A stretch of 64,000 bases of DNA from assembly GCF_029076845.1 (NCBI RefSeq), contig NZ_JARESE010000082.1, forward strand, positions 40,830 through 104,829, read 5' to 3'. The first letter of the stretch is position 1; each line of letters starts with the position of its first letter. This stretch comes from Novosphingobium album (ex Liu et al. 2023) (GTDB lineage: Bacteria > Pseudomonadota > Alphaproteobacteria > Sphingomonadales > Sphingomonadaceae). The notes beneath the pieces were generated by a model. It did not search any database, was not told the origin of the DNA, and saw only the letters and a program-made list of their open reading frames with translations. A program made the position numbers and the translations under genes. This document shows, in pieces, positions 25,990 to 34,671 of the stretch.

Positions 25990-27081
25990 ATGACCGTGGC
26001 GCATATCAACGCCATCGGCACGGCGGTTCCCCCGCACGAGGTGCACGGCGCCTTCCATGCCGCCGCCCGGCAGTTTCTCGACGATCCCAAGCTGCTTTCG
26101 CTTTACGAGCGGATGGCGGCCCGATCGGGCATCGAAGCGCGCTATTCGTTCCTTGAACCCGTGCTGCTTGCGGAAGGCGGCGCCACCGATACGCTGGGCT
26201 TCTACCGGCCGGGCGATTACCCCGGCACCGCGCGGCGCATGGAACGCTATGAGGCATGGGCCCCCGCGCTTGCCCTGCAGGCGATCGCCGCGCTGGACCC
26301 GGATATCGCCGCACGCGGCATCACCCATGTCATCGTGGCAAGCTGCACCGGCTTCGTCGCGCCGGGGCTCGACCAGATCATCATTGGCAAGTCCGGCATC
26401 GACCCTGCCGCCGAGCGCACCATGGTGGGCTTCATGGGCTGTTATGCCGCAGTCAACGCCTTGCGGCTGGCGCATCACACGGTACGCTCGCGGCCCGAGG
26501 CGCAAGTCCTCGTCGTCAACGTCGAGCTGTGCTCGCTGCACTTGCGGCACACCCGCAAGCTGGACGAGCTGCTGGCGATGCTGCTGTTCGGCGACGGGGC
26601 CAGCGCGGCGCTGGTCACGGCGCGGCCGCACGGCATCGCGCTGACCGATTTTCGCGCGGCGGCGATCCCGGCGTCGGACGACATGATCATCTGGCGGATC
26701 GGCGATCAGGGCTTCGTCATGCATCTTGACGGGCGCGTGCCCGGCCGCATCGCCGAGGCGCTGGCGCACGAACGCGCGCGCAACGACGATGGCGGCATCC
26801 TGCGCGGCCATTCGCCGGCGGACTATGACTTGTGGGCGGTCCATGCCGGGGGCCGCACGATCCTCGACGCGGTCGAGCGCGGGTTCGAGCTGCCCGCACA
26901 AGCGCTCGCCCCCTCGCGCGAGGTGCTACGCCGCCATGGCAACATGTCGTCGGCAACGCTGATGTTCGTGCTGGCCGCGATGATCGCCGCGCGGCGCGAG
27001 GGCGGCGACGGGCGCAGGGGCCTGGGCATGGCCTTTGGTCCCGGCCTTGCCGCCGAGACGTTCCGCTTCACCATGGTGTGA
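25990..27081 (+). CDS. Type III polyketide synthase (chalcone/stilbene synthase family)
   Basis: Iteratively extends an acyl-CoA starter with malonyl-CoA. The 363-residue protein has the complete Cys-His-Asn triad: VASCTGFVAPGLD (C119), WAVHAGGRTILDAV (H285) and RHGNMSSATLMFVL (N318). GFMGCYAAVNALR and LLFGDGASAALV are further family signatures. The ATG at 25990 is used because homology starts there (MTVAHINAIGTAVPPHEVH). It heads a three-gene operon with a methyltransferase (2-bp gap) and an FAD oxidoreductase. The product is not predictable; alkylpyrones and alkylresorcinols are typical of bacterial relatives. Confidence 0.95.
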   Translation: MTVAHINAIGTAVPPHEVHGAFHAAARQFLDDPKLLSLYERMAARSGIEARYSFLEPVLLAEGGATDTLGFYRPGDYPGTARRMERYEAWAPALALQAIAALDPDIAARGITHVIVASCTGFVAPGLDQIIIGKSGIDPAAERTMVGFMGCYAAVNALRLAHHTVRSRPEAQVLVVNVELCSLHLRHTRKLDELLAMLLFGDGASAALVTARPHGIALTDFRAAAIPASDDMIIWRIGDQGFVMHLDGRVPGRIAEALAHERARNDDGGILRGHSPADYDLWAVHAGGRTILDAVERGFELPAQALAPSREVLRRHGNMSSATLMFVLAAMIAARREGGDGRRGLGMAFGPGLAAETFRFTMV

Positions 27082-27083
27082 CG

Positions 27084-27794
27084 ATGGCCCGCTTCACCCA
27101 CCGCTCGCGCGCTCCCGAGATGATGGACGCGCCCGATGTCGATTACGCGGATTTCGCCGATTGCATGGCCGATCTGGCGCAAGTCAACACGCTCACCCTG
27201 GCGCGCGGGCCGACGCTCGGCTTCGTGACCGCCGGCCTCGCCCATGCGCCGGCGGACCGCGTGCCGCTGATCCTCGATGTCGGCTATGGCGCGGGCGACA
27301 TGCTGCGCGCGATCGCCCGGCGGCTGGCCGCGCGCGGCCTGAAGGCGCGGCTGGTCGGCATCGACCTCAACCCGCGCAGCGAGCCCGCGGCGCGCGCGCT
27401 GACGCCACAGAGCCTTGCCATCGCCTATCGCACTGGTGACGCTTTCGCCTGGCCGGCCGGCGATCCGCCCGACCTCGTCATCAGCTCGCTTGTCACCCAC
27501 CACATGACCGATGCGGAAATCGTCCGTTTCCTCGGCTGGATGGAAGCGAACAGCCGGCTGGGCTGGTTCGTCAACGATCTCCACCGCCATGCGCTGGCCT
27601 ATCACGGCTTCCGCCTGCTTTCCGGGGCCATGCGCTGGCACCGCTTCGTGCGGCACGACGGGCCGCTGTCGGTGGCGCGCAGCTTCCGCCGCGCCGACTG
27701 GGACGCGCTGCTGCGGCAGGCCGGGCTGGGCCATGTGACGCAAGTGCGCTGGCGTTTTCCGTTCCGCTACTGCGTCGCGCGGCGCAAATGGTGA
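27084..27794 (+). CDS. Class I SAM-dependent methyltransferase of the polyketide cluster
   Basis: 236 residues. The SAM-binding site is LILDVGYGAGDMLRAIARRL, followed by LVGIDLNPRS (acidic ribose ligand) and ISSLVTHHMTDAEIVRFL. It likely methylates the polyketide product on O or C, inferred from its place between the type III synthase and the oxidoreductase. Its end overlaps the next start by 7 bp. Confidence 0.9.
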   Translation: MARFTHRSRAPEMMDAPDVDYADFADCMADLAQVNTLTLARGPTLGFVTAGLAHAPADRVPLILDVGYGAGDMLRAIARRLAARGLKARLVGIDLNPRSEPAARALTPQSLAIAYRTGDAFAWPAGDPPDLVISSLVTHHMTDAEIVRFLGWMEANSRLGWFVNDLHRHALAYHGFRLLSGAMRWHRFVRHDGPLSVARSFRRADWDALLRQAGLGHVTQVRWRFPFRYCVARRKW

Positions 27795-28879
27795 ACCCCT
27801 GCATCGTCGTCGGCGGCGGGCTGGCCGGCGGCGCGGCGGCGACACTGCTGGCGCGGCAAGGCCGGCCCGTGGTGCTGCTCGAACGCGAGAGCGGCCCGCA
27901 CGACAAGGTCTGCGGCGAATTCCTCTCGGTCGAGGCGTGCCGCGATCTCGAATGCCTTGGCCTCGATCTCGATCGGCTCGGCGCCGTGGCGATGGACCGC
28001 ATCCGCCTCGCTTCCGGCCATCGCCTGATCGAAGCGCCCCTGCCTTTCGCCGCGCGCGGCCTCAGCCGCCGCGTGCTGGACGAGGCGCTGCTGGAACTGG
28101 CCGCGCGCGCGGGCGCGCAAGTGCGGCGTGGCCAGCGCGTCTCGGGCATCGCCGCCGGGCATGTGCGCGTGGGCGATGCCGCCCTGCCCGCCTCGGCGAT
28201 CCTGCTGGCATCGGGCAAGCATGACGTGCGCGGCGTGGCGCGCGGCGCGCCCGCCACGCGCGGCGGCTATGTCGGCTTCAAGATGCACTGGCGCGCGCCG
28301 CCCGCGCTTGCCGGCAAGGTGGGAAGCGCGATCGAGCTGGTCGTATTCGACGGCGGCTATGCCGGATTGCAGCGCGTGGCGCCCGGCGTGCTCAACTTGT
28401 GCCTGATCCTGCGCAGCGCGGCGTTGGCCGATCTGGGCGGCGGCTGGGACGGCGTGCTGGCCCGCATCCTGCGCGAGCCCTGGCTCGAACGGCGGCTGGC
28501 GGAAGCCGAACCGCTGTTCGCCCGGCCGCTTACCATCGCCAACCTGCCTTACGGCTACCTGTGCGACGCGGATGCCACCGGCGATCACGCCTATCGCCTG
28601 GGAGACCAGGCGGCGATGACCGCGTCGCTGACCGGGGACGGCATGGCCGCCGCGCTGCGCGGCGCGTTCGTCGCGGCCGAAAGCCTGGCCGCCGGCCTGC
28701 CGCCAGCCGCCTATCACCGCCGGATCGTGCGCATCCTTTCCCCGCAGGTCCGCCGCGCCATGCTGCTGCAGCGGGCGACGGAACGACGCGCGACGCTGGC
28801 CTGCGGCCTTGCCTTGCTCGGCCTGTGGCCCGGATTGCTGGGGATTCTCGCCAGGGCCACGCGCTTGCCGGGCGCATAA
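27788..28879 (+). CDS. FAD-dependent oxidoreductase of the polyketide cluster
   Basis: 363-residue flavoprotein of the PHBH/geranylgeranyl-reductase-like group. The FAD motif is CIVVGGGLAGGAAATLLARQ, followed by VCGEFLSVEACRDLE and a C-terminal GDQAAMTASLTGDGMAAAL (GD motif). It may hydroxylate or reduce the polyketide ring or chain. The synthase-methyltransferase-flavoprotein order resembles the streptomycete phenolic-lipid srs operon in enzyme classes only; the methyltransferase type differs. Confidence 0.88.
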   Translation: MVNPCIVVGGGLAGGAAATLLARQGRPVVLLERESGPHDKVCGEFLSVEACRDLECLGLDLDRLGAVAMDRIRLASGHRLIEAPLPFAARGLSRRVLDEALLELAARAGAQVRRGQRVSGIAAGHVRVGDAALPASAILLASGKHDVRGVARGAPATRGGYVGFKMHWRAPPALAGKVGSAIELVVFDGGYAGLQRVAPGVLNLCLILRSAALADLGGGWDGVLARILREPWLERRLAEAEPLFARPLTIANLPYGYLCDADATGDHAYRLGDQAAMTASLTGDGMAAALRGAFVAAESLAAGLPPAAYHRRIVRILSPQVRRAMLLQRATERRATLACGLALLGLWPGLLGILARATRLPGA

Positions 28880-28975
28880 ATGCGATTTGTTCGCGATACG
28901 TATCACGCACCCAGTCACATCGCAGAAATATTAACCGCTCTGCCCTAGTAGATACCCTGATTGCGGGGCGAAAAC

Positions 28976-31069
28976 GTGAAGATCGAACTGACGGAAAGCA
29001 ATTGTGGCGGTCAGCTTGACCAGGGTTCGCTCCAGTCGCTGGAAGAAGCGATGCGGGCGGCAAGTCGCGCTGAGCAACGCCTGCGCGAGGCGATCGACGT
29101 CTTGCCCGAAGGCATCGTCTTTCTTGACGAAGAAGGACGCTACATCCTGTGGAACCAGAAATACGCCGAGATCTACGAGAGATCGGCGGATCTTCTGGCT
29201 CCGGGCGTACGGCTGGCCGATACGCTGCGGATCGGCGTCGAGCGCGGCGACTATCCCGAGGCGACCGGCCGCGAGGAAGAATGGATCGCCGACCGTCTCT
29301 CGCTGATGGAAAGGCCCGGCACGCGCCACGAACAGCGCCTGGCCAACGGGCGCTGCATCATGATTGAGGAGCGCAAGACCGAAAGCGGCGGCACCATCGG
29401 CGTGCGCATCGACATCACCGAGATTCGCAAGCAGGAGGAAACCTTCCGCCTGCTGTTCGAACGCAATCCCGTGGTCCTGATCGTCTATGACCTGACCACC
29501 GGGATCATCCGCCAGGCCAACGAGGCGGCGTGCCGTTTCTTCGGCTTCGGCCTGGAAGCGCTTACCGGGATGCACGCCAGCGCGCTGTTCGGCGAGGCCG
29601 ACTGGCCCGAGGCGCAAGAGGCGCTGGCTTGCGACTGCGCCGAATCCAGCCGCATCTGGTCGATGAACCGCTCAGACGGGTCGGAAGTGGAATGCGTCCT
29701 GTCGACCCGGCTGTCGCGGCTCGAAGGCTATGCGACCACGATCGTCTCGGTCTTCGACATCACCGAGCGCCGCCGCATCGAACGGCGCATGGCGCACATG
29801 GCGCGGCATGACGAGCTGACCGGCCTGGCCAACCGCTCCCACTGCCGCGAGCACCTCGAAGAAGTGCTCGCGACCGCCTCCTTCGACGAGACCGTCACGA
29901 TCGCGCTGGTCGATCTCGATCACTTCAAGGCGGTGAACGACACCTACGGCCACCAGTTCGGCGACGGGTTGCTGTCCGACGCGGCGCACCGGATGCGCGA
30001 GCTGATCCCGCCCGATGCCTTGCTCTGCCGGATCGGCGGGGACGAATTCGCGGTGATCTTCCGCAATTTCAGCCGCACCCAGGCCGAACTGGTCTCGCGC
30101 GCGATCATCACCGCGCTGTCGGAACCATTCTATGTCAGCGGCAACATGATCCATATCGGCGCCACGGTGGGCTTCGCGATTTCGCCGCAGGACAGTTCCA
30201 ACGCCGAAACCCTGCTGCGCTATGCCGACCTTGCCCTCTATGCCGCCAAGGGCGAGAAGCGCGGCACCTGCCGCAGCTTCGAATCCGGCTTCGATGTGGC
30301 GGCGCAGGAAAAGATCAAGCTGATCTTCGACTTGCGCGAAGCGATCCAGCACAATCGCCTGAAGGTGCATTACCAGCCCTTCGTCGATCTCGAATCGGGC
30401 GAAGTGGTGGGTTACGAGGCACTGGCCCGCTGGCGCCACGACGTGCGCGGCGAGGTTTCGCCCGATGTCTTCATCCCGCTGGCCGAGGAAGTCGGCCTGA
30501 TCGAGACGGTGGGCAAGTTCGTGCTCGAAACCGCGTGCCGCGAAGCGATGCACTGGCCCACGCATATCCGGCTCGCGGTCAACGTCTCGCCGCTGCAGTT
30601 CCGTAACGGCAATATCCTGGCCACCGTGATCAACGTGCTGTCTGCCACCGGCCTTGCCGCCGAACGGCTCGAACTGGAGATCACCGAGGCGGTGCTGATG
30701 GAAAAGGGGCCGCGCACTTCGGCCATCATCCGCAACATGCGCTCGTTCGGCATCGGCATCTCGCTCGACGATTTCGGCACCGGCTACAGCTCGCTGAGCT
30801 ATCTGCTCAACTACCCCTTCACCAAGATCAAGATCGACAAGTCGTTCATCCTCAACCTCGAGCACGAGATGAATTCGCGCGAGGTGATCCGCGCGGTCAT
30901 CAGCCTGGGCCGCAGCCTGGGGCTGACCGTGACCGCCGAGGGTATCGAGCGCGAGGGCGTGTGCGAATACTTGCGCGGCGAAGGCTGCGCGCAAGGCCAG
31001 GGCTACCTGTTCGGCAAGGCCGAACCCGCCGACAAGCTCTCCTTCGCCGCCAAGCGCGACGCGGCCTGA
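28976..31069 (+). CDS. PAS-PAS-GGDEF-EAL c-di-GMP protein
   Basis: 697-residue cytoplasmic protein with an N-terminal coiled segment and two PAS-like domains (about 35-150 and 155-275; LPEGIVFLDEEGRYILWNQK, then LIVYDLTTGIIRQANEAACR). GGDEF is intact (IGGDEFAVIF, about 355; HDELTGLANR), and the RxxD inhibitory site is absent. EAL is intact (YEALARWRH about 480; ELEITEAVL; DDFGTGYSS; KIDKSFI). GTG at 28976 is preferred because GGGG ends about 7 bases upstream; the in-frame TTG at 28961 has no ribosome site. No membrane helices. Confidence 0.93.
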   Translation: MKIELTESNCGGQLDQGSLQSLEEAMRAASRAEQRLREAIDVLPEGIVFLDEEGRYILWNQKYAEIYERSADLLAPGVRLADTLRIGVERGDYPEATGREEEWIADRLSLMERPGTRHEQRLANGRCIMIEERKTESGGTIGVRIDITEIRKQEETFRLLFERNPVVLIVYDLTTGIIRQANEAACRFFGFGLEALTGMHASALFGEADWPEAQEALACDCAESSRIWSMNRSDGSEVECVLSTRLSRLEGYATTIVSVFDITERRRIERRMAHMARHDELTGLANRSHCREHLEEVLATASFDETVTIALVDLDHFKAVNDTYGHQFGDGLLSDAAHRMRELIPPDALLCRIGGDEFAVIFRNFSRTQAELVSRAIITALSEPFYVSGNMIHIGATVGFAISPQDSSNAETLLRYADLALYAAKGEKRGTCRSFESGFDVAAQEKIKLIFDLREAIQHNRLKVHYQPFVDLESGEVVGYEALARWRHDVRGEVSPDVFIPLAEEVGLIETVGKFVLETACREAMHWPTHIRLAVNVSPLQFRNGNILATVINVLSATGLAAERLELEITEAVLMEKGPRTSAIIRNMRSFGIGISLDDFGTGYSSLSYLLNYPFTKIKIDKSFILNLEHEMNSREVIRAVISLGRSLGLTVTAEGIEREGVCEYLRGEGCAQGQGYLFGKAEPADKLSFAAKRDAA

Positions 31070-31214
31070 GGCCTGGCCGGCGCGATGCGCCTGCCGCGCA
31101 TTGCGATGCCGCTTCGGCCCCCTGCCCAATCAGGCGGGTTCTTGACCTATTGCAAGGAACGTGACCCAATCGCGCGGCAAGCTCCAGCCTCTCGAAAGGA
31201 TCAGACTGGTCACG

Positions 31215-32150
31215 ATGCAAAGCCTTGGTACACTGACGATGAACCCCACGATCGACGTTTCCTATGAAGTCGATCGCGTCCGCCACACCCACAAGATCCG
31301 CACGCGCAACGAGCAGTACGCCCCCGGCGGCGGCGGGATCAACGTGGCCCGCGTCTTCGTCCGCCTGGGCGGCAACGCGCGCTGCTTCTATCTGGCCGGC
31401 GGCGCGACCGGGCCCGCGCTGGACGGCCTGATCGACCTGCACCTGCTGGTCCGCACGCGCATCCATATCGAGGAGCCGACGCGCGTCGCCTCCGCCGTGC
31501 TGGAGATGGAGACCGGCAAGGAATATCGCTACACGCCGCAAGGCCCCACCGTGGCCGAGCACGAATGGCACGCCTGCCTCGATGCGCTGGGCGAGGCGGA
31601 CTGCGGCGTCATGGTGATGAGCGGATCGCTGCCCCCCGGCGTCCCCATCGATTTCTACGCGCGCGCCGGGCATCTGATGAAGGAGCGCGGCATCGAACTG
31701 GTGGTCGACAGTTCGGGCGAGGCGCTTGCCGCCGCGATCGATGCCGGCGGCCTGCTGCTGGTGAAGCCCAGCCAGGGCGAGCTGCAACAGCTCGTCGGCT
31801 ACGATCTGGACACCGCCGACGCGGTCGCCGCTGCCGCGATGGAGATCATCGCATCGGGCAAGGCCAGGCTGGTGGCCGTTACCATGGGGCATGAAGGCGC
31901 GGTGCTGGCGCGCAAGGAAGGCACGATCTACCTGCCGGCGCTGGAGATCGAGGCGGCCAGCGCGGTGGGCGCGGGCGACAGCTTCGTGGCCGGGATGGTC
32001 CATGCGCTGATGTGCGGCAAGGACGAGGTGGAGGCCTTCCGCTTCGGCATGGCGGCCGGATCGGCGGCAGTGCTGAACGCGGGCACGGGGCTGGCCCATC
32101 CCGCCGACATCAAGCGGATGTTCGCGATGATTCCCGAAGTCGTGGCCTGA
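31215..32150 (+). CDS. PfkB-family hexose kinase (1-phosphofructokinase/Pfk-2 type)
   Basis: Sugar kinase of 311 residues. Signatures: LTMNPTIDVSYEV, the substrate loop PGGGGINVARVFVRLGGNA, VMSGSLPPGVP and the C-terminal catalytic motif SAVGAGDSFVAGMVHAL (aspartate base). The most likely substrate is fructose-6-phosphate or fructose-1-phosphate. ATG at 31215 begins just before the conserved core. A GTG at 31161 would add 18 poorly conserved residues; AAAGGA lies 13 bases upstream of the chosen start. Confidence 0.88.
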   Translation: MQSLGTLTMNPTIDVSYEVDRVRHTHKIRTRNEQYAPGGGGINVARVFVRLGGNARCFYLAGGATGPALDGLIDLHLLVRTRIHIEEPTRVASAVLEMETGKEYRYTPQGPTVAEHEWHACLDALGEADCGVMVMSGSLPPGVPIDFYARAGHLMKERGIELVVDSSGEALAAAIDAGGLLLVKPSQGELQQLVGYDLDTADAVAAAAMEIIASGKARLVAVTMGHEGAVLARKEGTIYLPALEIEAASAVGAGDSFVAGMVHALMCGKDEVEAFRFGMAAGSAAVLNAGTGLAHPADIKRMFAMIPEVVA

Positions 32151-32182
32151 AGCTGCCGGTGCTGGTCCAGGGCAGTGCTGGT

Positions 32183-32205
32183 CCGGGCGGTGAGCCACCG
32201 CCCGG
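32183..32205. terminator. Hairpin between convergent pfkB and tetR genes
   Basis: CCGGGCGGT (32183-32191), loop GAGCC, ACCGCCCGG (32197-32205): a perfect 9-bp stem between two convergent genes. No U-tract. Confidence 0.55.
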
Positions 32206-32228
32206 ATATCAGGCCCCGGATATCAGGC
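32201..32228. repeat. Tandem 14-bp duplication across a stop codon
   Basis: CCCGGATATCAGGC occurs twice in direct tandem, at 32201-32214 and 32215-32228. The second copy contains the TetR stop codon (32223-32225) on the minus strand; the first holds an identical stop. It looks like a recent slippage duplication with no effect on the protein. Confidence 0.85.
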
Positions 32229-32885
32229 GATGATCGCGCGGCGACAGAATTCCCAGATCGATTCCAGCAGCCTCTCGCGGTGGACCAGATTGGGGCAGCC
32301 GCCTTCCTCGGCCAGCAGTTCGGTGTGCACCGTGGTGGCCACCAGGTTGTAGATCAGCCGCGCCTGGAGATCGGCATCGGCATCCCGGAACGTCCCGAGG
32401 CTGATCCCCTTCCTGACCTGCTCGGCAATCAGGCCGCGCAAGGGGCTGAGCGCCTGCTGCAATTCGTGCGGACGCGATTCCGCCAGGCGCAAGTGCTCGC
32501 GGCTCAACGCCGCGCTGCGCCGGCTGCGGCCGGGGCTTTCCGTCCCCTGGAAGCCGAGCTGGCCCAGCACCAGGCTGGATACGATGATCCGCAGCCCGTC
32601 CAGCGGATCGGCCACCGGGCCCACCATTTCGCGGAATTCGCGGGCCGCGCCGTGCAGGGTCTGTTCGAACACGGTGAGGACGAGATCGTCCTTGGACCCG
32701 AACCGTTCATAGAACGCCCGCCGCGCCAGCCCGGTCCGGCCCAGCACCGCGCGGATCGTCAGCCCTTCGAGCCCGCCTTCGTCAAGCAGCTCATAAGCCG
32801 CTTTCAGGATCATCCGCGCGCGATCCGGCTCATCCTCGCCGATCGTGTGCAGTATTCCTGCATTTTTTGCTTTGCCCCTCTCCAT
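32223..32885 (-). CDS. TetR family regulator of the ferredoxin-P450 module
   Basis: 220 residues with an N-terminal TetR helix-turn-helix at about 20-70 (RARMILKAAYELLDEGGLEG, LTIRAVLGRTGLARRAFYER). The C-terminal ligand domain is not diagnostic. The ATG at 32885 was chosen; upstream codons in the frame run into the antisense of ferredoxin and P450. It is divergent from ferredoxin-P450 with a perfect palindrome between them, so it probably represses both directions. Confidence 0.9.
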   Translation of the reverse strand: MERGKAKNAGILHTIGEDEPDRARMILKAAYELLDEGGLEGLTIRAVLGRTGLARRAFYERFGSKDDLVLTVFEQTLHGAAREFREMVGPVADPLDGLRIIVSSLVLGQLGFQGTESPGRSRRSAALSREHLRLAESRPHELQQALSPLRGLIAEQVRKGISLGTFRDADADLQARLIYNLVATTVHTELLAEEGGCPNLVHRERLLESIWEFCRRAIIA

Positions 32886-33002
32886 GTCACGAGGCGTACG
32901 CGCAGTCTTCGGCGCGGTCCAGCGCATGAAGCGCTGCTTGCGCAAAAAAGTACACGGGCGGTAACTTCGGATTGACGAGTCGCCGGCGGAGCGGCTAAGT
33001 TC

Positions 33003-33017
33003 GAGAACACTGTTCTC
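33003..33017. promoter_or_regulatory. Perfect palindrome, probable TetR operator
   Basis: GAGAACACTGTTCTC is a 7+1+7 perfect inverted repeat, 27 bp before the ferredoxin start. GTTC before it and GAAC after it extend the symmetry loosely. The size and place fit a TetR-family site overlapping the promoter. Confidence 0.65.
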
Positions 33018-33044
33018 AAGAACAGGAACTGGTAGGAGGGATGG

Positions 33045-33371
33045 ATGCCGAAAGTAACCTATATCGAGCATGACGGCCGATCGCAGGTGTTTGACGTGCC
33101 GCTGGGCGAGAACGTCATGCGCGGCGCGCTGTACAACGGGGTCGAAGGCATAGTCGGCGAATGCGGCGGCGGCCTGTCGTGCGCGACGTGCCATTGCTAT
33201 GTCGACGAAGCCTGGACCGGCAGGGTCGGCGGCCCTTCCTCGCAGGCCGAGGAGGAACTGCTCGAATCGGCGGCGGCCGAAGTGAAGCCGAACAGCCGGC
33301 TGAGCTGCCAGATCGAAATGACCGAGGCGCTCGACGGGCTCGTCGTCCACCTGCCCGAAACCCAATACTGA
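33045..33371 (+). CDS. [2Fe-2S] ferredoxin, P450 redox partner type
   Basis: 108-residue adrenodoxin/putidaredoxin-like ferredoxin. The four cluster cysteines are C40, C46, C49 (GECGGGLSCATCHC) and C88 (RLSCQI). The C-terminal PETQY resembles redox partners of bacterial class I P450s. A strong AGGAGGG site precedes the ATG at 33045. The P450 gene follows after 25 bp, so this is very likely its electron donor. No ferredoxin reductase is encoded nearby. Confidence 0.93.
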   Translation: MPKVTYIEHDGRSQVFDVPLGENVMRGALYNGVEGIVGECGGGLSCATCHCYVDEAWTGRVGGPSSQAEEELLESAAAEVKPNSRLSCQIEMTEALDGLVVHLPETQY

Positions 33372-33396
33372 AACCATAACGGAAGAGGATTGAACC

Positions 33397-34644
33397 ATGG
33401 CGATCGACGCAGCCCACCCCGTTCCGCCCAACCTGCCCCGCCGCGTTGGCATGGACCAGGTGCCCGACCATGTTCCGCCCGAGCTGATCCGCACCGCCGG
33501 CATCACGTTCGGGCCGGATTTCCTGAAGGCGCCGCATGATTTCATGGCGGCGATGCATGAGGATTATCCGCCGCTGTTCTACGATGTCTCGCCCTTCGGC
33601 AACATGTGGACCGCGATCAAGCACGAAGACGCGCTGTTCGTGCTGCGCCACCCGGACATCTTCTCGAACGAGGGCGCCACGCCCTTCCCGCGCGACCCGG
33701 ATGATTACTTCTACTTCATCCCGATCGAGATCGATCCTCCGCACCACCGCAAGTACCGCAACATCGTCGATCCCACGTTCAGCCCCAAGGGCGTGCTCAA
33801 GCTCGAAGGCCTGATCCGCCAGCGCGCCAAGGATCTGCTCGACGAATTCGCCGACAAGGGCGAGTGCGAGTTCACCACCGAATTCGGCCGGCCGCTGCCG
33901 GTCTCGGTGTTCCTCGACATCATGGGTCTGCCGCAGGACATGCGCGATACCTTCGTGAGCTGGGCGGTGGACCTGCTGCACTCGAACGATCGCGAGATCA
34001 TGGGCCGGTCGATGCGCAGCATCACCGAATATCTCAAGCAGGCGATCGCCGAGAAGAAGGCGCACCCGGACGACGGCGTCGTCAGCCTGATCGCCAATTC
34101 CGCGCCCGATGGCGTGCCGCTGTCCGACAAGGAAATCTTCGGCTTCGTCTGCTTCCTGTTCATCGGCGGGCTCGACACGGTGTTCGCCACGCTCAACAAC
34201 GTCTGGCTCTATCTGGCCGAGCACCCCGAAAAGGTGCGCGAGATCATCGCGCGGCCCGACGATATCGACAAGGTGGTGGAAGAACTGCTGCGCCGCTGGT
34301 CGGTGACGTTCTCGGGCCGGGTGCTGGCGCAGGATTACGAGATGCGCGGCGTGAAGATGAAGGCGGGCGATCGCATCACCTGCCTGCTGCCGGCCTGCAA
34401 CTTCGACCCCGAGGTGTTCCCCAACCCCAAGGAAGTGGACTTCGACCGTCCGCGCAAGACCATCCTGGCCTTCACCGTGGGCGTGCATAGCTGCATGGGC
34501 GCGCACCTGGCCCGGCTCGAAGTGAAGATCGCGCTGCAGGAATGGCTCAAACGCGTCCCGCAGTTCGCGCTGAAGCCGGGCGCGCACATCGAATACCGCC
34601 CCGGCGGCGTCGTCGGCCCGGAGCATTTGCCGCTCGTCTGGTAA
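33397..34644 (+). CDS. Cytochrome P450
   Basis: 415-residue soluble bacterial P450. The heme loop FTVGVHSCMGAHLARLE holds the axial cysteine (C366). The I-helix oxygen-activation motif is FIGGLDTVFATL, and the K-helix ExxR is EELLRR. The N-terminus has no membrane anchor, as expected for a class I system fed by the upstream ferredoxin. The motif set resembles terpene- or aromatic-hydroxylating bacterial P450s, but the substrate is unknown. In an operon with ferredoxin under the divergent TetR protein. Confidence 0.94.
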   Translation: MAIDAAHPVPPNLPRRVGMDQVPDHVPPELIRTAGITFGPDFLKAPHDFMAAMHEDYPPLFYDVSPFGNMWTAIKHEDALFVLRHPDIFSNEGATPFPRDPDDYFYFIPIEIDPPHHRKYRNIVDPTFSPKGVLKLEGLIRQRAKDLLDEFADKGECEFTTEFGRPLPVSVFLDIMGLPQDMRDTFVSWAVDLLHSNDREIMGRSMRSITEYLKQAIAEKKAHPDDGVVSLIANSAPDGVPLSDKEIFGFVCFLFIGGLDTVFATLNNVWLYLAEHPEKVREIIARPDDIDKVVEELLRRWSVTFSGRVLAQDYEMRGVKMKAGDRITCLLPACNFDPEVFPNPKEVDFDRPRKTILAFTVGVHSCMGAHLARLEVKIALQEWLKRVPQFALKPGAHIEYRPGGVVGPEHLPLVW

Positions 34645-34649
34645 GCGGG

Positions 34650-34671
34650 GGCGGGGGCTTCGGCCCCCGCC
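34650..34671. terminator. GC-rich hairpin between convergent genes
   Basis: GGCGGGGGC (34650-34658), tetraloop TTCG, GCCCCCGCC (34663-34671). A perfect stem between the P450 and the leftward hypothetical gene; it abuts the latter's stop codon. Likely bidirectional. Confidence 0.65.
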
